DNA of 64,000 nucleotides from Saprospiraceae bacterium. GTDB lineage: Bacteria; Bacteroidota; Bacteroidia; Chitinophagales; Saprospiraceae. Under the pieces are notes generated by a model. It did not search any database. It saw nothing but the letters and a program-made list of their open reading frames with translations, and was not told the origin of the DNA. This document shows positions 63,620-64,000 of this stretch, in pieces (within the stretch, counting starts at the first letter, position 1; every line of letters starts with the position of its first letter). Location of the stretch: NCBI GenBank assembly GCA_020631105.1, contig JAHDHW010000001.1, forward strand, positions 82,170 to 146,169, given 5' to 3'. The translations under genes were made by a program, and so were the position numbers.

Positions 63620-64000
63620 TTAAGCCTTATTGATCAGCGTTAAAAACTCCACTTCGCTGAGTATTTCAACAGTACCTAAAGCCTGTGCTTTTTTTAATTT
63701 AGACCCGGCTTTCTCCCCGGCTACAAGAATATTTAAGTTAGAGCTGACTGCACTAATATTTTTAGCGCCATTCATTTCAGCTAAAGTCTGTGCTTCTTTA
63801 CGCCCCATTTGCTGCAAAGTTCCGGTAAACAAAATGGTCTTCCCAACTAATGGTGCATCCGCGGCAATTGCCTTAGGACGATCATCTTCTGTCTGACGGA
63901 GATTGACTCCCAAAGCTTCCATTTCCTCTAATAACGCAATATTTTGCGGATCATTGAAATAAGTCACAATATTCTCCGCTACAACCGGGCCAACATCCTT
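63620..64000 (-). CDS. ligA: NAD-dependent DNA ligase LigA, 3' end (partial)
   Basis: The last 126 residues of LigA run in from the right edge of the window. It begins within the helix-hairpin-helix exit (KDVGPVVAENIV) and contains the C-terminal BRCT domain (LVGKTILFTGTLQQMGRKEAQTL...VSSNLNILVAGEKAGSKLKKA). This identifies the NAD-dependent ligase, which seals nicks in replication and repair. The catalytic lysine, OB fold and zinc finger are outside the window. The apparent internal start at 63967 is not real since the frame continues. Confidence 0.95.
   Translation of the reverse strand, partial: KDVGPVVAENIVTYFNDPQNIALLEEMEALGVNLRQTEDDRPKAIAADAPLVGKTILFTGTLQQMGRKEAQTLAEMNGAKNISAVSSNLNILVAGEKAGSKLKKAQALGTVEILSEVEFLTLINKA

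Noticed and set aside
1..64000. tRNA genes, CRISPR arrays, insertion sequences and phage genes
   Set aside because: I looked for T-loop-like sequences, regularly spaced repeats, transposase motifs and flanking inverted repeats; none was convincing.

Overview
Organism. The window looks like chromosomal DNA of an aerobic, free-living member of the Bacteroidota. Evidence: Bacteroidota-type promoter boxes (TAnnTTTG) lie ahead of several genes, and there is no consistent Shine-Dalgarno sequence. Family markers point the same way: a DUF4834 mini-protein, a DUF2723 (GT117) membrane protein, PorT-like outer-membrane barrel, DUF4369-TlpA lipoprotein, fused FtcD, and many lipoproteins. I see no tRNA, rRNA, CRISPR array, insertion sequence or phage gene. 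The genus cannot be fixed from the sequence.

Layout. (1) 1-8508: a quinone-oxidoreductase-like enzyme, a four-part regulator (nucleotide cyclase + TolB-like + TPR + AraC helix-turn-helix), then a divergent di-haem cytochrome c and a two-subunit periplasmic molybdenum hydroxylase (IorAB-like), and an AhpD-like protein. (2) 8616-14595: 4-hydroxyphenylpyruvate dioxygenase, a MarR regulator and a HisC-like aminotransferase, divergent from PEP carboxykinase and a thiolase. This looks like aromatic amino-acid catabolism feeding gluconeogenesis. (3) 14704-18538: a Tat-exported TIM-barrel lipoprotein, a GMC oxidoreductase and its gluconate-2-dehydrogenase-subunit-3-like partner, then a short HPF/RaiA protein and a strong terminator. 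(4) 18778-45426: a 27-kb surface-polysaccharide locus. It has Wza export lipoprotein, Wzc-like co-polymerase/ATPase, Wzy-like polymerase, Wzx flippase, an initiating sugar transferase, several glycosyltransferases, a polysaccharide deacetylase and a lyase-like lipoprotein. It also carries a nucleotide-sugar module: glucose-1-phosphate cytidylyltransferase, C-methyltransferase, 3,5-epimerase, SDR enzyme, PIG-L deacetylase, class III aminotransferase and DUF4910 protein. (5) 45427-64000: housekeeping and envelope genes including MsrA, cytochrome c, FtcD, TrmB, ThiL, RluA-type synthase, DUF4834, DUF2723, RpiB, M28 peptidase, MoxR, D-Ala-D-Ala dipeptidase, TlpA-like protein and the 3' end of ligA.

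How the genes work together. In region 2, three copies of a shared AGTTG...AGGCAAATAT element sit ahead of hpd, marR and the aminotransferase, suggesting a local MarR regulon. In region 4 the genes divide into an export/polymerisation arm read leftwards from 45426, a CDP-sugar arm read leftwards from a promoter near 33000, and a rightward four-gene arm from 18778. The 240-bp leader before wza holds a 15-bp inverted repeat followed by a T run, plus a second inverted repeat reaching the start codon, which suggests control of capsule expression at the RNA level. Most promising for follow-up: the cyclase-AraC fusion, the DUF4910-containing CDP-sugar module with no recognisable dehydratase, the altered Walker A' of the Wzc-like protein, and the structured wza leader.
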